DNA from: Spironucleus salmonicida
Taxonomy: Eukaryota; Fornicata; Diplomonadida; Hexamitidae
Direction: 5' to 3'
NCBI GenBank assembly: GCA_000497125.2
Contig: CM035322.1
Location: 1,062,001 to 1,126,000 of the forward strand
Length of the DNA stretch: 64,000 bases
Positions 8,916 to 21,460 of this stretch are shown here, one piece after another; within the stretch, counting starts at the first letter, position 1; every line of letters begins with the position of its first letter. A program made the translations under genes and the position numbers. Below the pieces are notes generated by a model. The model was not told where the DNA came from. It searched no databases and saw only the letters and a program-made list of their open reading frames with translations.

Positions 8916-8921
8916 CACTCC
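8916..8921 (+). promoter_or_regulatory. CACTCC start-proximal motif
   Basis: CACTCC 15 bp before the ATG at 8937, following a TAATATAATATAC run. Confidence 0.4.
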
Positions 8922-8936
8922 TATTGGTTTCCTCAA

Positions 8937-9569
8937 ATGGCTACCTACTATTTTGTCCACATTCCTAAAGGAATTAAGTTTGCAGAAGCTCGTGAGGTGA
9001 TAAAATCAAAGTGCACTTGTGAAGTTAAGAATGCTTGTAAGGGTGCATTTTTCGTGCGTACCGAATCTGATTCTTTATAAACTTTTAGCATTGAAGACTA
9101 AGAATGTGAAGTTTAAATATCCACCTCAGTTAATGATGAAAATTGGGATACACTTCGTATGCCTAAATTTATGCGCGCAGAAAGAACAGAAGATGGCGAA
9201 CACCAGAATGAATAAAGATAACCTTAAAAAGCTGAGAGAAAACCTAGAAATACAGAAAGAAAACCTAGAGATGAAACTAGGGAACCTAGAGATGAAAATA
9301 GACAACCTAGAGAAAAAGATAACCTTTTCCGTGCCTTCATTGTCAGTTCTACTTCTTCCCTTCAAGAAATAGAGTCTTATTTCAACAAGACGCTTAAGAT
9401 TTAAAATGTAGGTTTAGATACTTTTGAAGGTAAGAACCATGGTTACTTAACTTTCAATACCATTGAAGAAGTTCGTGCTGCACGTGCTGCCTTCGCTGAA
9501 AATCCTCTTGCTGAAGTTACTGTTAGACCTTATATTTCTAGAAGTATGAAAAACTAACGTAATATGTGA
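8937..9569 (+). CDS. RRM-like RNA-binding protein with charged repeat linker
   Basis: 210 aa. Two small alpha/beta domains with RRM-like topology: residues 1-75, and 120-205 where KNHGYLTFNTIEEVRAARAAF resembles an RNP1 strand plus helix 2. Between them lies a degenerate repeat of (K/R-x)PR(D/N)E units (about residues 85-118), strongly basic/acidic and probably unstructured. Role in RNA binding is inferred from the fold; RNP motifs are weak. Gln by TAA in several places. Upstream CACTCC motif and AT-rich promoter shared with the divergent gene. Confidence 0.65.
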
Positions 9570-9668
9570 CCGATTCAGTTTAATTTATTATCATCTAGTT
9601 ATCCTTAGATTTGCTAGATCCTACTCTAAAATCAATTATATAAATATAATATATAATTGGTAAAGTTT

Positions 9669-9677
9669 CCACCCACT
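9669..9677 (+). promoter_or_regulatory. C-rich start-proximal motif
   Basis: CCACCCACT 13 bp before the ATG at 9691, after a TAATATATAAT run. Confidence 0.4.
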
Positions 9678-9690
9678 TCAACATATATTT

Positions 9691-12096
9691 ATGGACTCAG
9701 AAATATCAATGAATTCTCTTTCAGCTGATACAATCTACTCAGAAAATTCCTCATTTTCCTCATAACTTAATGATACATCGAATTTTGAACTTGCTATTGC
9801 ATTAGCGCAACAGGCTTAAAATGTATTAAACTAATCACCATTAGAAGCATAAAAACTAGCATCTGACGCTATTAAAACACATTCTAGGTGTGTACTCGCT
9901 TATGAGATACTTTAGAAAGCTCTTTTTCTAACTGGTGAAACTAAAAAATCAATTGAAGTTCAACTTATCCATGCGCAAATAACTAAAAAGCAAACAGACT
10001 TCTTAAATGTTTTCCCTCTTATTTTTAATTAATTTGGTGAAAGTACCCTTTGGCTTAAATGTATTAATAAGATTTTTAGATATTCAAAAAATGACGAGTA
10101 ACGTGAAAAATTTTATGCATATCTCCAAAAAGACTATTACCGCCACATTAGTCAGAGTGGTAAGAAGAGAATTCAAAGTTATATGGCATCCAACGTATCT
10201 GATCCCTAGAAAGCGCTTGACCTTTGCTTAGAATACCAAAAGCCTTATATTTTTACGAAAGCAGTTCAAAAAACAGATTCTTTTGACTAAAAAGCTGTAG
10301 ATTTTATCTACTAGAACCTTGGTAAAAAATCTTCTTTTTACCTTCTGAAAGTCCTTTCAATTAAGCTTTAAAACACTGAATTAGACATTATTTTGGCACT
10401 TTCGTCCATTGAAATTGACGAAAAACTATTTTAAGCAAACGTACCTAAAATAATAAAGTATATGAATTCAAATCAAAATCCACTTTTCACTCCATTATTA
10501 GAAAAATATCTAAATCACGCTGTTATGAATTATCCCTAAATCGGATAAAAACTGCTGGAAGGTAGCAGTTAGAAACACCAGTTTTTGCTCGCTAAAGCGC
10601 ATTTTATTTAAGGAAATTACAGACAGGCAACACAGATTTTGAAGGAGTAATTGAAGCTAGCAAAAACTGAAAATAACACAAATTTAGCTATTATTTCAAC
10701 GATTTTGATGACAAAAATTTTGAAAAAATTGAACCTCAACGATAAAATTGGAAAATTTTTGTTCGATGACGCTTCTGATATTCCAAATCAAAATCAAATT
10801 TCCATTTCTATCTTGTAATGTTGTTTTTAAATGCGAAATTAGCCAATTCTGGCAGATTCAACAGTATTTTATTTCCAGGAAGATAAAAATTTGGCTATTT
10901 TCAGTGATGTACGAATGCGCGTGAGCCTTGGTGTATTTTGGTTGTAAAATACCAGCATATAACATTTTAACTTAATTCCGGAGCTTATATATGCTCCTTT
11001 GATTTAAGCAGTGTTTTTCTTGATTAGAAAAGATGCGTATATCGATTCTTTGACAATTAATATGATTAAAATTCTCACTCCAGCTTTCCATTGCAAAGGT
11101 TGTTAGAAACAAGTTAATTAAATACAATATAAAGATGAAATACTAGAAACGGAAAAGTCACTATTTTTCACACCATAAATTTTAGAAATTATAGAAATTC
11201 TGTAGGAAGTAGGCATTAATAATATTATTATATAATTATTGACGTAATTTTAGCTAAATACTCTTCATAACAATGTATGTCGTAAATATCGTGTTTTTGC
11301 ACTTCTTTATTTAGCAAAACTGATATAAGGGTCAAGTTCGTGCCATACAAAATTCACAAATGCTCAAATAGACGATTTTGAGACTTAGTTTTAAGTTCTC
11401 GCAATTCAGCTTAATTAGGGAGCCTTAATTTACAACGATTTGCGGAATTAATTAGGAAAAGACTATAAAAACTATAAACTTCTTAATTAAATGTGCTAAA
11501 TTGTGGTTAAAGAACCCACTGAAAAATAGTTTAAAAACTTTGTTCGTATATTAAAAAGATAGATTATTATATGTCCAGATGATATTTTTCTACAAAAAAA
11601 GTTACTATACCTAAAGCTTTTCACGAAGTAGAAGGTAGCTGAAAATATTGTCTTAGCATAAAAATTGTATGATATGACTTGTGAAAGTCAATTTTTATTT
11701 ATTAAGGCTTATTTGTAAGCAAGAATTTCTCATTAAAAACATACTAGTGACTTTTTCGAAAGTGTTTAGTCAAGTTTTAGTATAATTTAGTAATATTTAA
11801 GGATGTAAGAGAAAAAGGGGTCGCTTGATGGAGCTCAAGCGTGGTGTTCAGTGGCAACATTATTATGGACAGAATTCGACTAGATTCACTTTGCCATATA
11901 AATTTACGAAGCACTAATCACTGGAAAATAACCTAGAAATCATGCAGATGCGGTTTTAGGTGGGGCTCTTTATGATATTATTGCTGACGATAGAATAAAA
12001 TAAATATCTGCACATAATTTGTGCATTTGTTATTAGTAGGTGGGTAGTTTTGATAGAGCTTTATAGATCAGAAAAGTATGGTTTTCAAGGATGTGA
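9691..12096 (+). CDS. Large alpha-helical repeat protein (TPR/HEAT-like)
   Basis: 801 aa in one uninterrupted frame with dozens of TAA/TAG Gln codons. Ser/Thr-rich N-terminus (~35 aa), then helix pairs throughout, with TPR-like spacing, for example FLLAKAHFIQGNYRQATQIL around residue 305. No TM segment or catalytic motif. Proteins of this type act as scaffolds in intraflagellar transport, vesicle coats or proteasome/APC assemblies; nothing lets me choose between these. The start at 9691 is the first Met after the C-rich motif. Confidence 0.85.
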
Positions 12097-12549
12097 TTTT
12101 CATTTGAGAATTTCTACCTTCTAGTAAGTTAAAATAAAATTTATGTGCAATATCATTAAAAATTATCTCGTCAAACATTTATATACATAAAACTAGTGTT
12201 AGTTATTTAACAATAAAAATTGATGAAATTCTATAAAATTAGTACTTATTCATAATATTGAGTTTATTGATAACGTAAAGCATATTTAAAATATTAATAG
12301 TTAAATACTAGATAAAATCATTTTTAGATTCGACAAGATAGTAAAATTTATTAATTATTGTCAAATCAAATAAAAATTTATCTGAAATAATAAATTATTA
12401 TTTAATTGAAATATCAATAAGATTAACTTAAATAGTTTAATATTATAGATATAGTCATCAATTGATTTTAGGTAAAAATTAAAATTATATGAATAATTAA
12501 TAATGATAATTGAAATATTACGAACCAAGACCCGCATAATCTTTTAAAA
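12097..12549. other. Intergenic, nothing recognised
   Basis: About 450 bp of AT-rich sequence without a coherent frame; the last ~60 bp are presumably the promoter of the next gene. Confidence 0.6.
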
Positions 12550-12927
12550 ATGAACGAGGAAGATACCATCAGTGAAATTGGATCTCCTTAATGTAAATAT
12601 TAATCTACTAGTATCCGTTAATAATTAGTTGTTAAATTAGATAAACTCCATGAATATGAGAGGAGGCTATTATAAAGTTATCTGATAAAATAGCGTAAAA
12701 ATATAAACTAGTTACATGAAATTACATCGGATCTGTAAAAAATGATAGACGATGGTGATTTTGTTGGATTAGAAAATGAAAGATTGATAATAGATATCTT
12801 AGAAGTCGAGATGATCAATTAGAAAGAAGAATTCTAGTCAATAAATGATAATATCCGGAGTGCAAAGTATTTTACTAATAGTCTATTAGTGTCCCTTGAT
12901 AAAAAATTAGAAAACTAAAAAACATGA
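12550..12927 (+). CDS. Coiled-coil protein, unknown
   Basis: 125 aa, nearly all charged helical residues with heptad spacing of Leu/Ile from about residue 28 on; N-terminal 25 residues polar. Many Gln codons are TAA/TAG. Probably a structural or cytoskeletal component; no family recognised. Confidence 0.75.
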
Positions 12928-13050
12928 TTTTTTTGCAAACCTTTTAAATTTTATGTATTAACATATAGTATTCCAAATTTTTGTCTTCATTTATACAAAA
13001 ATAAAAATAAAAATACATATTTATATCATTCTAGCTAATCTGTTTTAAAA

Positions 13051-13476
13051 ATGTTACGATCGCCCAACTTAATTGTTCGTAGCCTTCAACAATAAAATAA
13101 CAAACGCTCAATGGACAATATAGCAAAACCACTAAAACCAATAGTCAGGAACCAAAGTCTCGTTAATAGTCGAGTTAAGAAGCACGTTATCAGTCCAAGA
13201 AGATAACTAAACCTAACTAGCACTTAGTCTGATAATTTAATGCAAAGCCCCTAAAAATTAGCCAAACTTAAATCATTTAAACTTGAGTCTTTTGAAAATA
13301 TAGAACAATATGAACAATCGCCTATATTAAAAAAATTCAATTATAAGGTAGATAGTTAACTTTTTATAATAAGATAGGAGTAAAAAGAAGTTGCATATCG
13401 CTAAAAACTAGAAATTCATGAAATCGAAACTAGAAGGGCGGAATTTCTCTAAAATATAATTGATTATGATGAATGA
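13051..13476 (+). CDS. Basic, Ser/Asn-rich protein with C-terminal helix, unknown
   Basis: 141 aa. The first ~80 residues are basic and low in hydrophobics (many Arg/Lys with Ser/Pro), likely disordered; the last ~50 form a charged helix ending in acidic residues (DYDE). Could bind nucleic acid or microtubules; not assignable. Confidence 0.7.
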
Positions 13477-13567
13477 CTGTGGTTTGTTCATATAATGTTT
13501 TATGAATATATAAAAATAATATTTATAATATTATATTAGCTTTACCTTGTATTTATAGTATTTTAAA

Positions 13568-14362
13568 ATGTCCATTTTTACTCATCCAGAATTTTCATAA
13601 TTTTTAGAGGCATAATAATACTCTATGGGTATATTTACCTGGATTTTAGCAAACTTGAGCTTCTAAAATTTACAATAAGTTAAAAAACAACTTAACATCA
13701 TAGAACCATTTAAATAAATGCATTTTATTGAAGATTAAGTTATATTCATTGTTGTATAAGAATAAAATGTATCATAAACTTTAGATATTATTCAATAAAT
13801 GTCAAGTAATAAACGATAGATTATACTTTTAACTGATAGTATTTAATTTATTAAGCAGAACGATTTAATCATATCGTAGCTTAATTACTCCAGTTACGTT
13901 TAAAAAATAGCAAAATCAATGTGCCAATAAGTATACACAGTGTTAAGTGAAAAAGATGGTGAAGAATATGATCTACCTACTTTACCTTAATATTTTAAAA
14001 TCTTCATAAATTAATAGCAACAATATTCCACCTAATATTAGGCATTATAATTATAAACATCTAATATTTAACTGCTACCTCGATTATTATAACTATTTAT
14101 AGGATAAAAACCCCAGGATTCTGATATTCAATAACTTCTATAGTAAGAGATAAACTTCTATGGAATTTATCCCCAAAGCGATATTTTAGCATAAGAAATT
14201 CCAGACATTCCATCATAATAGTTATTATCGCAATAAAGTATTCCTGAGAATATCGACTATGAAAAAATATTTTTCAGCAATACAGCCCAGTCATTATTAC
14301 CTTTAAACGAAACACCTACGAAATTGTCATCAAAAAAGGTAATTAACCTTTTTAAAAAGTGA
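13568..14362 (+). CDS. Unknown protein with Gln-rich C-terminal half
   Basis: 264 aa. Residues 1-150 form an alpha/beta region with hydrophobic strands (VIFIVV, RQIILLTD) suggestive of a Rossmann-like or degenerate NTPase/vWA-like core, without a visible Walker motif. Residues 150-250 are Gln/Tyr/Pro-rich and disordered, mostly encoded by TAA/TAG. Ends 15 bp from the convergent BAR-like gene. Confidence 0.7.
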
Positions 14363-14377
14363 TTTTTCAACCATTCT

Positions 14378-15088
14378 TCACTCCCAACCGTCCTCCCGGA
14401 TAATGCTCATCTTCACATCAGATTATTTTTCAACATCGTAATTTCTGGAGCATACAAGCGAACCAACGCCACTATTTTACAGTAATGATTTAACATCCCC
14501 AACAACGCCATTCAGTTTCCCAACCAAGTCACCGTATTCGCAGCAGATAATCCCGACTCCAAACAACACAGGTGCGCTTTCACATCCCTTGCTACCCCGC
14601 TTAATTTCTATATCCCCAATTTCCTTTATAATAGATTTCCACGCATCAAATCGCATTTTTTCGAAGGCACCAGCCCGTGAAATCAGCTCCCTGGAGCATG
14701 CCGCTAGTGCTGCTTCGTTATCCTACTTTTATGGCGCAGTTTTCGAGTTTTCTGATTGCTTTAGGGACATTTTGTATGCCCGAATCGCCTGATTTAACGC
14801 CTTGAAAGTCTGCTAATTCGAGGTTAAAAGCGCATATGCGGGTAGTAGAGCGCGCTAGGTTGCAATGTGTGAATCGTTAATAACTAGTTGCTGTTTAAGG
14901 GCCAGCTGTGCGATTCGCGCAACATTTGACGTCTCGGCCTGAAGAAGTTCCGATAGAGAATTTTAGAGCTTTGGACCAATTTTCGCCAGTTGATCCATCG
15001 CCTTATGATAATTAGCTAGGTCCAGTGAGAATGTTTGTAGGCGTTTATGTAGATTCTGCGTAAATTTTTCATATGCGAAATCTGACAT
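14378..15088 (-). CDS. BAR-domain-like protein
   Basis: 236 aa, helical throughout. Long helices with charged/hydrophobic periodicity and a segment FEKMRFDAWKSIIKEIGDIEI (about 152-172) resemble the last BAR helices of sorting nexins. No PX domain. BAR proteins dimerise and bind curved membranes. The C-terminal 60 residues, Gly/Val/Cys-rich, are unassigned. Moderately GC-rich compared with flanks. Assignment is by pattern only. Confidence 0.6.
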
Positions 15089-15600
15089 TTTTGGAAAAGT
15101 AGTGTAGTAATTAATATATTAATAATGTTAATATTTTTAATGGATAGAAATAGAAACGATATTAAGCAAAATTTGATTTACGTTCTTACTCATCTACCCG
15201 TAATAATATCATGGTATAATTAGGTATTGACATAAAATGATATATGAATTTTTGTATAATCTCATAACCATAAGCTTAAAAAAATATATGCAATAAATAT
15301 TCTAACAGATAACTATGGTAATAAAGTTTAGTTTTCTCTATTAATAATAATGTGGTTTGAATATCTTAGAATATGTTTATCTTAGAATTAGCGTATTTCT
15401 TAAGAAAATTCACAATAAAATAAACTGAAATATTTATATTTATCATGCCATATTAAAATATTTTAATATTACAATGACTAATTTAAAAATATGTGAGTTA
15501 ATTTAAAAATAAATTATAAGTTATAAGTTATATAGATATAATATTTAAATTAGTAAAAAGATTTAACTTCAAAACATATTTATTTTATATTATTAATCAT
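15089..15600. other. AT-rich divergent spacer
   Basis: About 510 bp, very AT-rich, no coherent frame; must contain promoters of the BAR-like (minus) and cathepsin-like (plus) genes. Confidence 0.6.
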
Positions 15601-15610
15601 TACCTCTCCA
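15601..15610 (+). promoter_or_regulatory. C-rich start-proximal motif of cathepsin-like gene
   Basis: TACCTCTCCA 10 bp before the ATG at 15621. Confidence 0.4.
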
Positions 15611-15620
15611 CATAATTTTT

Positions 15621-16466
15621 ATGTTCGTCTTGGTGTAATCATAGTTATTCCACCAGCAACAATTTCTAGATTAATTGAATCAGCTCAACTTATCTTGGAA
15701 GCATGCAATTCCTTCTCGCTTTGAAGGTTATACCAAAACTTAAATTTATTCATTATTTAATCACAATTAAGAATTAGCTAACATCCCTAAAACTATTCTG
15801 CGTGGCGAAGTACCATCCTCATTGGATTATAGAGTTACTTCACCGGAGTGTGTAGACGTAATACGTGATATGAAAGGTTGCCATTCTCATCATGCTTTTG
15901 TAATGGCTAATATATTATCTGATAACCGTTGCCTTAATAAGATTGACAAAACTAGAATACAGTATTCTGAATAATATATTCAGAATTGTGATACTTCAGA
16001 TGTTTAATGTAATGGTGGTACTGCTAAAGTTGTTCAAAGATTCATGAAATTTACTGGTACTGTTACTGATAGATGCTAACCTCTTAAAAATGCATACGCT
16101 AAATGTAGTGATCACTGTTGGGATAGAGATGATGAAGATAATACAAAGACTAAAGGTTTTGAAGATATATGCTATGATGAAGAAAGCATCATGGTTGGTT
16201 TATAATCTGGTACCGTTCATGCTGGCATGTTTATTTATGAAGATTTCATGTATTATGAGTCTGGTATTTACTATCATGCCTTAGGTAAAAGCATTGGTGC
16301 TTAATTTTTCTAAATTGTCGGTTATGGTGAAGAAAATAATGTTAAATATTGGATAGGCAAGAATTATTTAGGTAGGAACTGGGGTGAAGATGGTTTCTTC
16401 AGAATAGTTAGGGGTTAAAACGAAAGCAATGTTGAAGAAGAATGTTTCTTGACTAAACTTGAATGA
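15621..16466 (+). CDS. Cathepsin B-like (papain C1) protein lacking catalytic residues
   Basis: 281 aa. Cathepsin-like landmarks in order: [17 protein letters not shown] (start of mature domain), GCHSHHAF at 86-93 in place of G-SCGSCWAF, QCNGGT, and near the end [27 protein letters not shown]. The catalytic Cys aligns with His90 and the following Trp with His91; the catalytic His in G-G-H-A aligns with Gln; the Asn of the N-S-W motif is kept. So it should have no cysteine protease activity. No strong signal peptide is visible. Likely a binding or decoy protein in the endolysosomal/secretory system, by inference. Confidence 0.88.
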
Positions 16467-16497
16467 CCAGTTGTTATAAATTTAAATTTTACATAAA

Positions 16498-16773
16498 TCA
16501 TTTCATATCTTAATAATAACTATTAATATCCATTAAAACACTAGCAACAGGATGCTTTTCTAACTCTTTAGGTGTGAATGCCCTACTAGAACGAATCTAT
16601 CGCAAAACACATTCTTGCTCTGAAATAATTTGGGCTCCTTCTGCTTCAAGCTATTTTTATACATTCAGCCATACTGCCTATGGATGTCGATTTAATGCAT
16701 TTTACCTACCTTAATGCAAAAGGTATCCAACTGAGCCTGCTTCAATTTTTTGCATCATATATGATTCAGCCAT
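16498..16773 (-). CDS. Small helical protein, unknown
   Basis: 91 aa. Helical, Gln/Glu/Arg-rich, with QAVWLNVQKQLEAEGAQ and a basic RQIRSSRAF segment. No family recognised. Convergent with the cathepsin-like gene (31 bp apart). Confidence 0.6.
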
Positions 16774-17499
16774 ACCAAGAGTAAATTATAATCTATTTCT
16801 ATATTCATATAACTATTCGTAAGAAGAATTTTGAATTACATCATCCATTTAATCTATGAAGTATATAAATAATATTGTATAATAAATATTTATTTGATCG
16901 AAAGATTAACTAATTTTAGTGTATTATATTTTATATAATTATAATGTTTAATATATTGCGTATTTCTATCAAGAAAGTGTGTATAAAGTTTCACATAATT
17001 TTTTTAATAATATAAATTTTTTTGCTGAAATTTTCTTAGACTGCCATTAATTAGGTGAATACAATATCTAAATAACATATTCCTCTTATAAAATAAAGTA
17101 TTCATTTATCTTAAATTAAATATTTTATCAGAGATTTTATTAATTTGGGTAAGATTATTAATTACTACATTACAATAACATGCTATGTTTTATTTTAATA
17201 TAAATTAATGCTTTTAAACTATCTATATAATCTATTTAAAAAATATCTATCAGGTTATTATTAAGATTAAAAAAATAAAACAAAAATAATAGTTTTATCA
17301 TTGTAAAAAAAATATATTTATTAGTCCTAAGACATAATTACTGGCCTGCAACATTAATTAAACTAGAGAAATAAATAATTAAAACACAGAATTAAAAATT
17401 TAGAATATAAGTATTAAATTACTTATTAATAATATAAGTTTAATTAATAATAATAGTATTATATATTAATATTTAAGTTTTATATGTTTTCATTCCTCA
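16774..17499. other. AT-rich spacer, nothing recognised
   Basis: About 725 bp, extremely AT-rich, no coherent frame. CATTCCTC at 17491-17498 is the C-rich element before the DHS start. Confidence 0.6.
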
Positions 17500-18660
<1,161 letters not shown>

Positions 18661-18663
18661 CAT

Positions 18664-19083
18664 TCAATCATCAGTTTCGGGCAGGCCCTTGTGCTGGCGC
18701 TCCTGCTTCTCGAGCATTTTCCGCACCTGTACCTCCTTTTTCTTCAGGTCGCTGAAATAGGTAGCGCGGTTCGAAAACAATTTCTTCTCGATCTTGAAGC
18801 TGAAGTTATCCAAGATGTCGGTTTGGTGGAAGTCATTCTCGTAATAGTTGTGGAACGAAGGTTTCTTCTCTATATCCGATAGAAGGCTAGACGTCATCAG
18901 GCTAGCCTCGGTCTTGCGCGGCGAGGCAACGTGGTTCCGCGGCCGCTTGTACATGAAGCGTATCGTCTTCAGCTTCGGTAGGGGACTTTCAACTACTCGA
19001 GCGAAGGAGGGCTGGCTGGTAAGCGCTTTGAGGGATCTCGGAGACTTTGGGGGCTCCTGATACACGCGAGGCGATAGTTACAT
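18664..19083 (-). CDS. Basic protein with coiled-coil C-terminus, unknown
   Basis: 139 aa from ATG at 19083. N-terminal half is Pro/Ser/Arg/Lys-rich with SPR motifs (possible phosphorylation or microtubule-binding tracts); C-terminal half is a charged helix ending in ...RQHKGLPETDD. GC-rich like its convergent neighbour. No family recognised. Confidence 0.7.
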
Positions 19084-19249
19084 TTGGCGAAACCAAAATA
19101 AGCAGGTGCCATGATATATCTTAATCCAGATGAATCGGTTTCTTCATCGTTCGTGGGACTAAATCGAAGCAATATATTGAAGTTTGGAAGTGAAGTTTTC
19201 TAAGATCCCCTTTTGCAGTATTATATTATTATATTCCAATTTGCACCGC

Positions 19250-19478
19250 GGCCCTCTACTTCAAATCTGCGGCCCCGCTCCCTCAGCTATGCGCGGCGCC
19301 CCGATGCCCTAGGTTCGCCTGTTGTCCCCAGCGGAATGGACCGGAAGGACCAGACCTCTGGTGGTTAAACGAGCTGTACGTCCCAGGCCGGAAACGGAGC
19401 AAGATTAGGCTGGCAGTGGGCGGTTCCCAGACTAGCATCAGCGGACGTCGCGCATGGCTCGCTTTCAAGTATCTTTTT
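19250..19478 (+). ncRNA. Signal recognition particle RNA (7SL/SRP RNA)
   Basis: A GC-rich island in AT-rich DNA with no coding frame. 19382-19404 reads CCCAGGCCGGAAACGGAGC, nearly identical to the universally conserved SRP domain IV (helix 8) sequence with GGAA tetraloop. 19338-19352 forms a GGAA-capped hairpin (UGGACC/GGACCA) consistent with helix 6, the SRP19 site. 19285-19294 pairs with 19450-19459 (one G-U), closing the long helix 5. An oligo-T run at 19474-19478 fits Pol III termination. The 5' end is estimated. It partners with the SRP receptor alpha encoded at 45062. Confidence 0.92.
19474..19478 (+). terminator. Pol III oligo-T terminator of SRP RNA
   Basis: TTTTT directly after the GC-rich RNA body, followed by AT-rich DNA. 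Confidence 0.6.
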
Positions 19479-20641
19479 ATTTATAATCATGCTAGTAAAA
19501 CGCTTTGTTGTCTTATTTCTTTATTATTTAATGATTCATTCATTGCTATCATTTGTTTTTAACGAGAATTCACTGAAGAAATGGCATTCATAATACTTCA
19601 ATTTTATTATTATATGATGATAAAATAAAAACTAATATTAATATTCATCAGTTTATCTTATTTCATATCTTTTTGCATCTATAATGGCTAAATCAATATC
19701 ATCACTGTTTATTACTGTATGAATATGATATTAATGCATTTAACTAAAGAAACATTTTAAATTAAATAAAATCCTTATTTTATATCGTAATATTTAGTAC
19801 TGAATTTATTTTATATATTTGACTTTTGATAATTTATATATTAGATCACTTATATTATTATGGATTATAATTTTTTAATTTCTAGTTACTATTTTATAAG
19901 CATTAGTACATCTTTCAATTTATGTTCTCACGTATTTTACAATATTAATAATTATTGTATTTTATACTTATTCATGATTAATTGAAGTTTTATATTTAAA
20001 AATACTCCAAACGAAATATGTATTAATTATTTTACGGTTTCTCATAAACCCTTGCAAGTGAATGCTTTATAAATTATGTATACTATAAAACCATTAATAC
20101 AATAAGATGATTTATTTATAATAAAAACTGATAAAGAACTATGATGTTCTTAATACCATTAATTAGTTTCATTAATATGACCTCAATCTTTAGAAACCTA
20201 AAATCTTTATTTTATAACATGTTATAGTTTTCAAGTATAATCATCAACTAATATTTAATGACTTTATTTTTATTTAATTCATAATTTTATAAAGCAGTAA
20301 CTTAAATTTATAATAAATTTGGTCTACAAAGTTATTATTTATTCTATATTATATTGATATCATACCATCTATATATTACCATATTCCTATTATTATAAAA
20401 AATTATTAAACTTTATCTATCATTATTTTATCTGCAATCTAGCTGTAGTTTCTTATGGCAAAAATCTTGAAAATAATTTTTTTACATTGTAGTTACGTAA
20501 ATGCAAATATAATCATATAATATACTGATATTAGTTAGGTATATTATAGTTGATAATTTTCTTAAATTTAATTTATTTTTGTTATAAAATACAAATTTAG
20601 GTTAAAATAAATTCTTAGCTTTAGATAATTTATAATTAGTT

Positions 20642-20696
<55 letters not shown>

Positions 20697-20982
20697 TGTA
20701 AACGCAGTGATGTTGTTTGATCATATATGTATCATAAAATTATTTCCTTATGCTCACAACGCTTTTTAAATATATTCAGTAACCTAGCAACATACTATGT
20801 AATATAATATTAAAATAATATCAAAGTTTAATAATCTTAAAGTTTTTGGTTTTTATAAACTTATAATTACATTATATAATACCCAATTTGCAGTACTCTT
20901 AGTATCAGTTACAATTGTAAATAAGTGATTATCCATATATTATGATAAACTGATAATATTGATAAGAAGTGAATATTTCAAA
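19479..20982. other. AT-rich gene desert
   Basis: About 1.5 kb, the longest stretch in the window with no convincing frame. Contains an (AT)n microsatellite. Short frames are Ile/Tyr/Leu/Phe-only and look random. Confidence 0.6.
20645..20693. repeat. (AT)n microsatellite, about 24 units
   Basis: Uninterrupted ATATAT run of about 49 bp. Confidence 0.95.
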
Positions 20983-21192
20983 ATGATGATGAAGACATCT
21001 AGGACTGGTACTTATTTCCCCCCTAAATATTAGTCCAGCAAATCATTGATAACCATGGCATCACCAAAGCTTATTACTTAGATAGCAGCTCGCCATTAAA
21101 GTTAAAAGATGGAGCACCTATTTATATTTAGTACTGACGAAGAATCCTGCTATTCTGAGCATCCACTGTCTCTAATAAAATTTATCGATTGA
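20983..21192 (+). CDS. Small protein, unknown
   Basis: 69 aa; basic, Ser/Thr-rich first half and acidic/hydrophobic second half (HLFIFSTDEESCYSE). Codon usage and residue mix differ from the surrounding random frames, so it is probably real. No family recognised. Confidence 0.5.
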
Positions 21193-21460
21193 GTTTCTAT
21201 TTTATCTAATTAAATGAGGTTAGATCGCGAATTAACGATGCTTATTAACAAAATACTCGGTTAATCACTCTTAATTTCCAAAGTATACGTAGTGAAGTAA
21301 CTATTATTTTTATTAATATCATATATGAATTAGTTTTAAAATTTAAGAATTATCATTTTATCATATAAGTAAACATTCTACCTGTTTGTCTAATGTGAGC
21401 ACTGCTACTTTCCGGGCTTACAAAATGCTACAACTTCTAACTCTCATAACCCCAATTATC

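Noticed and set aside
19283-19468. 61-aa minus-strand frame
   Set aside because: Lies across the SRP RNA; no protein-like features.
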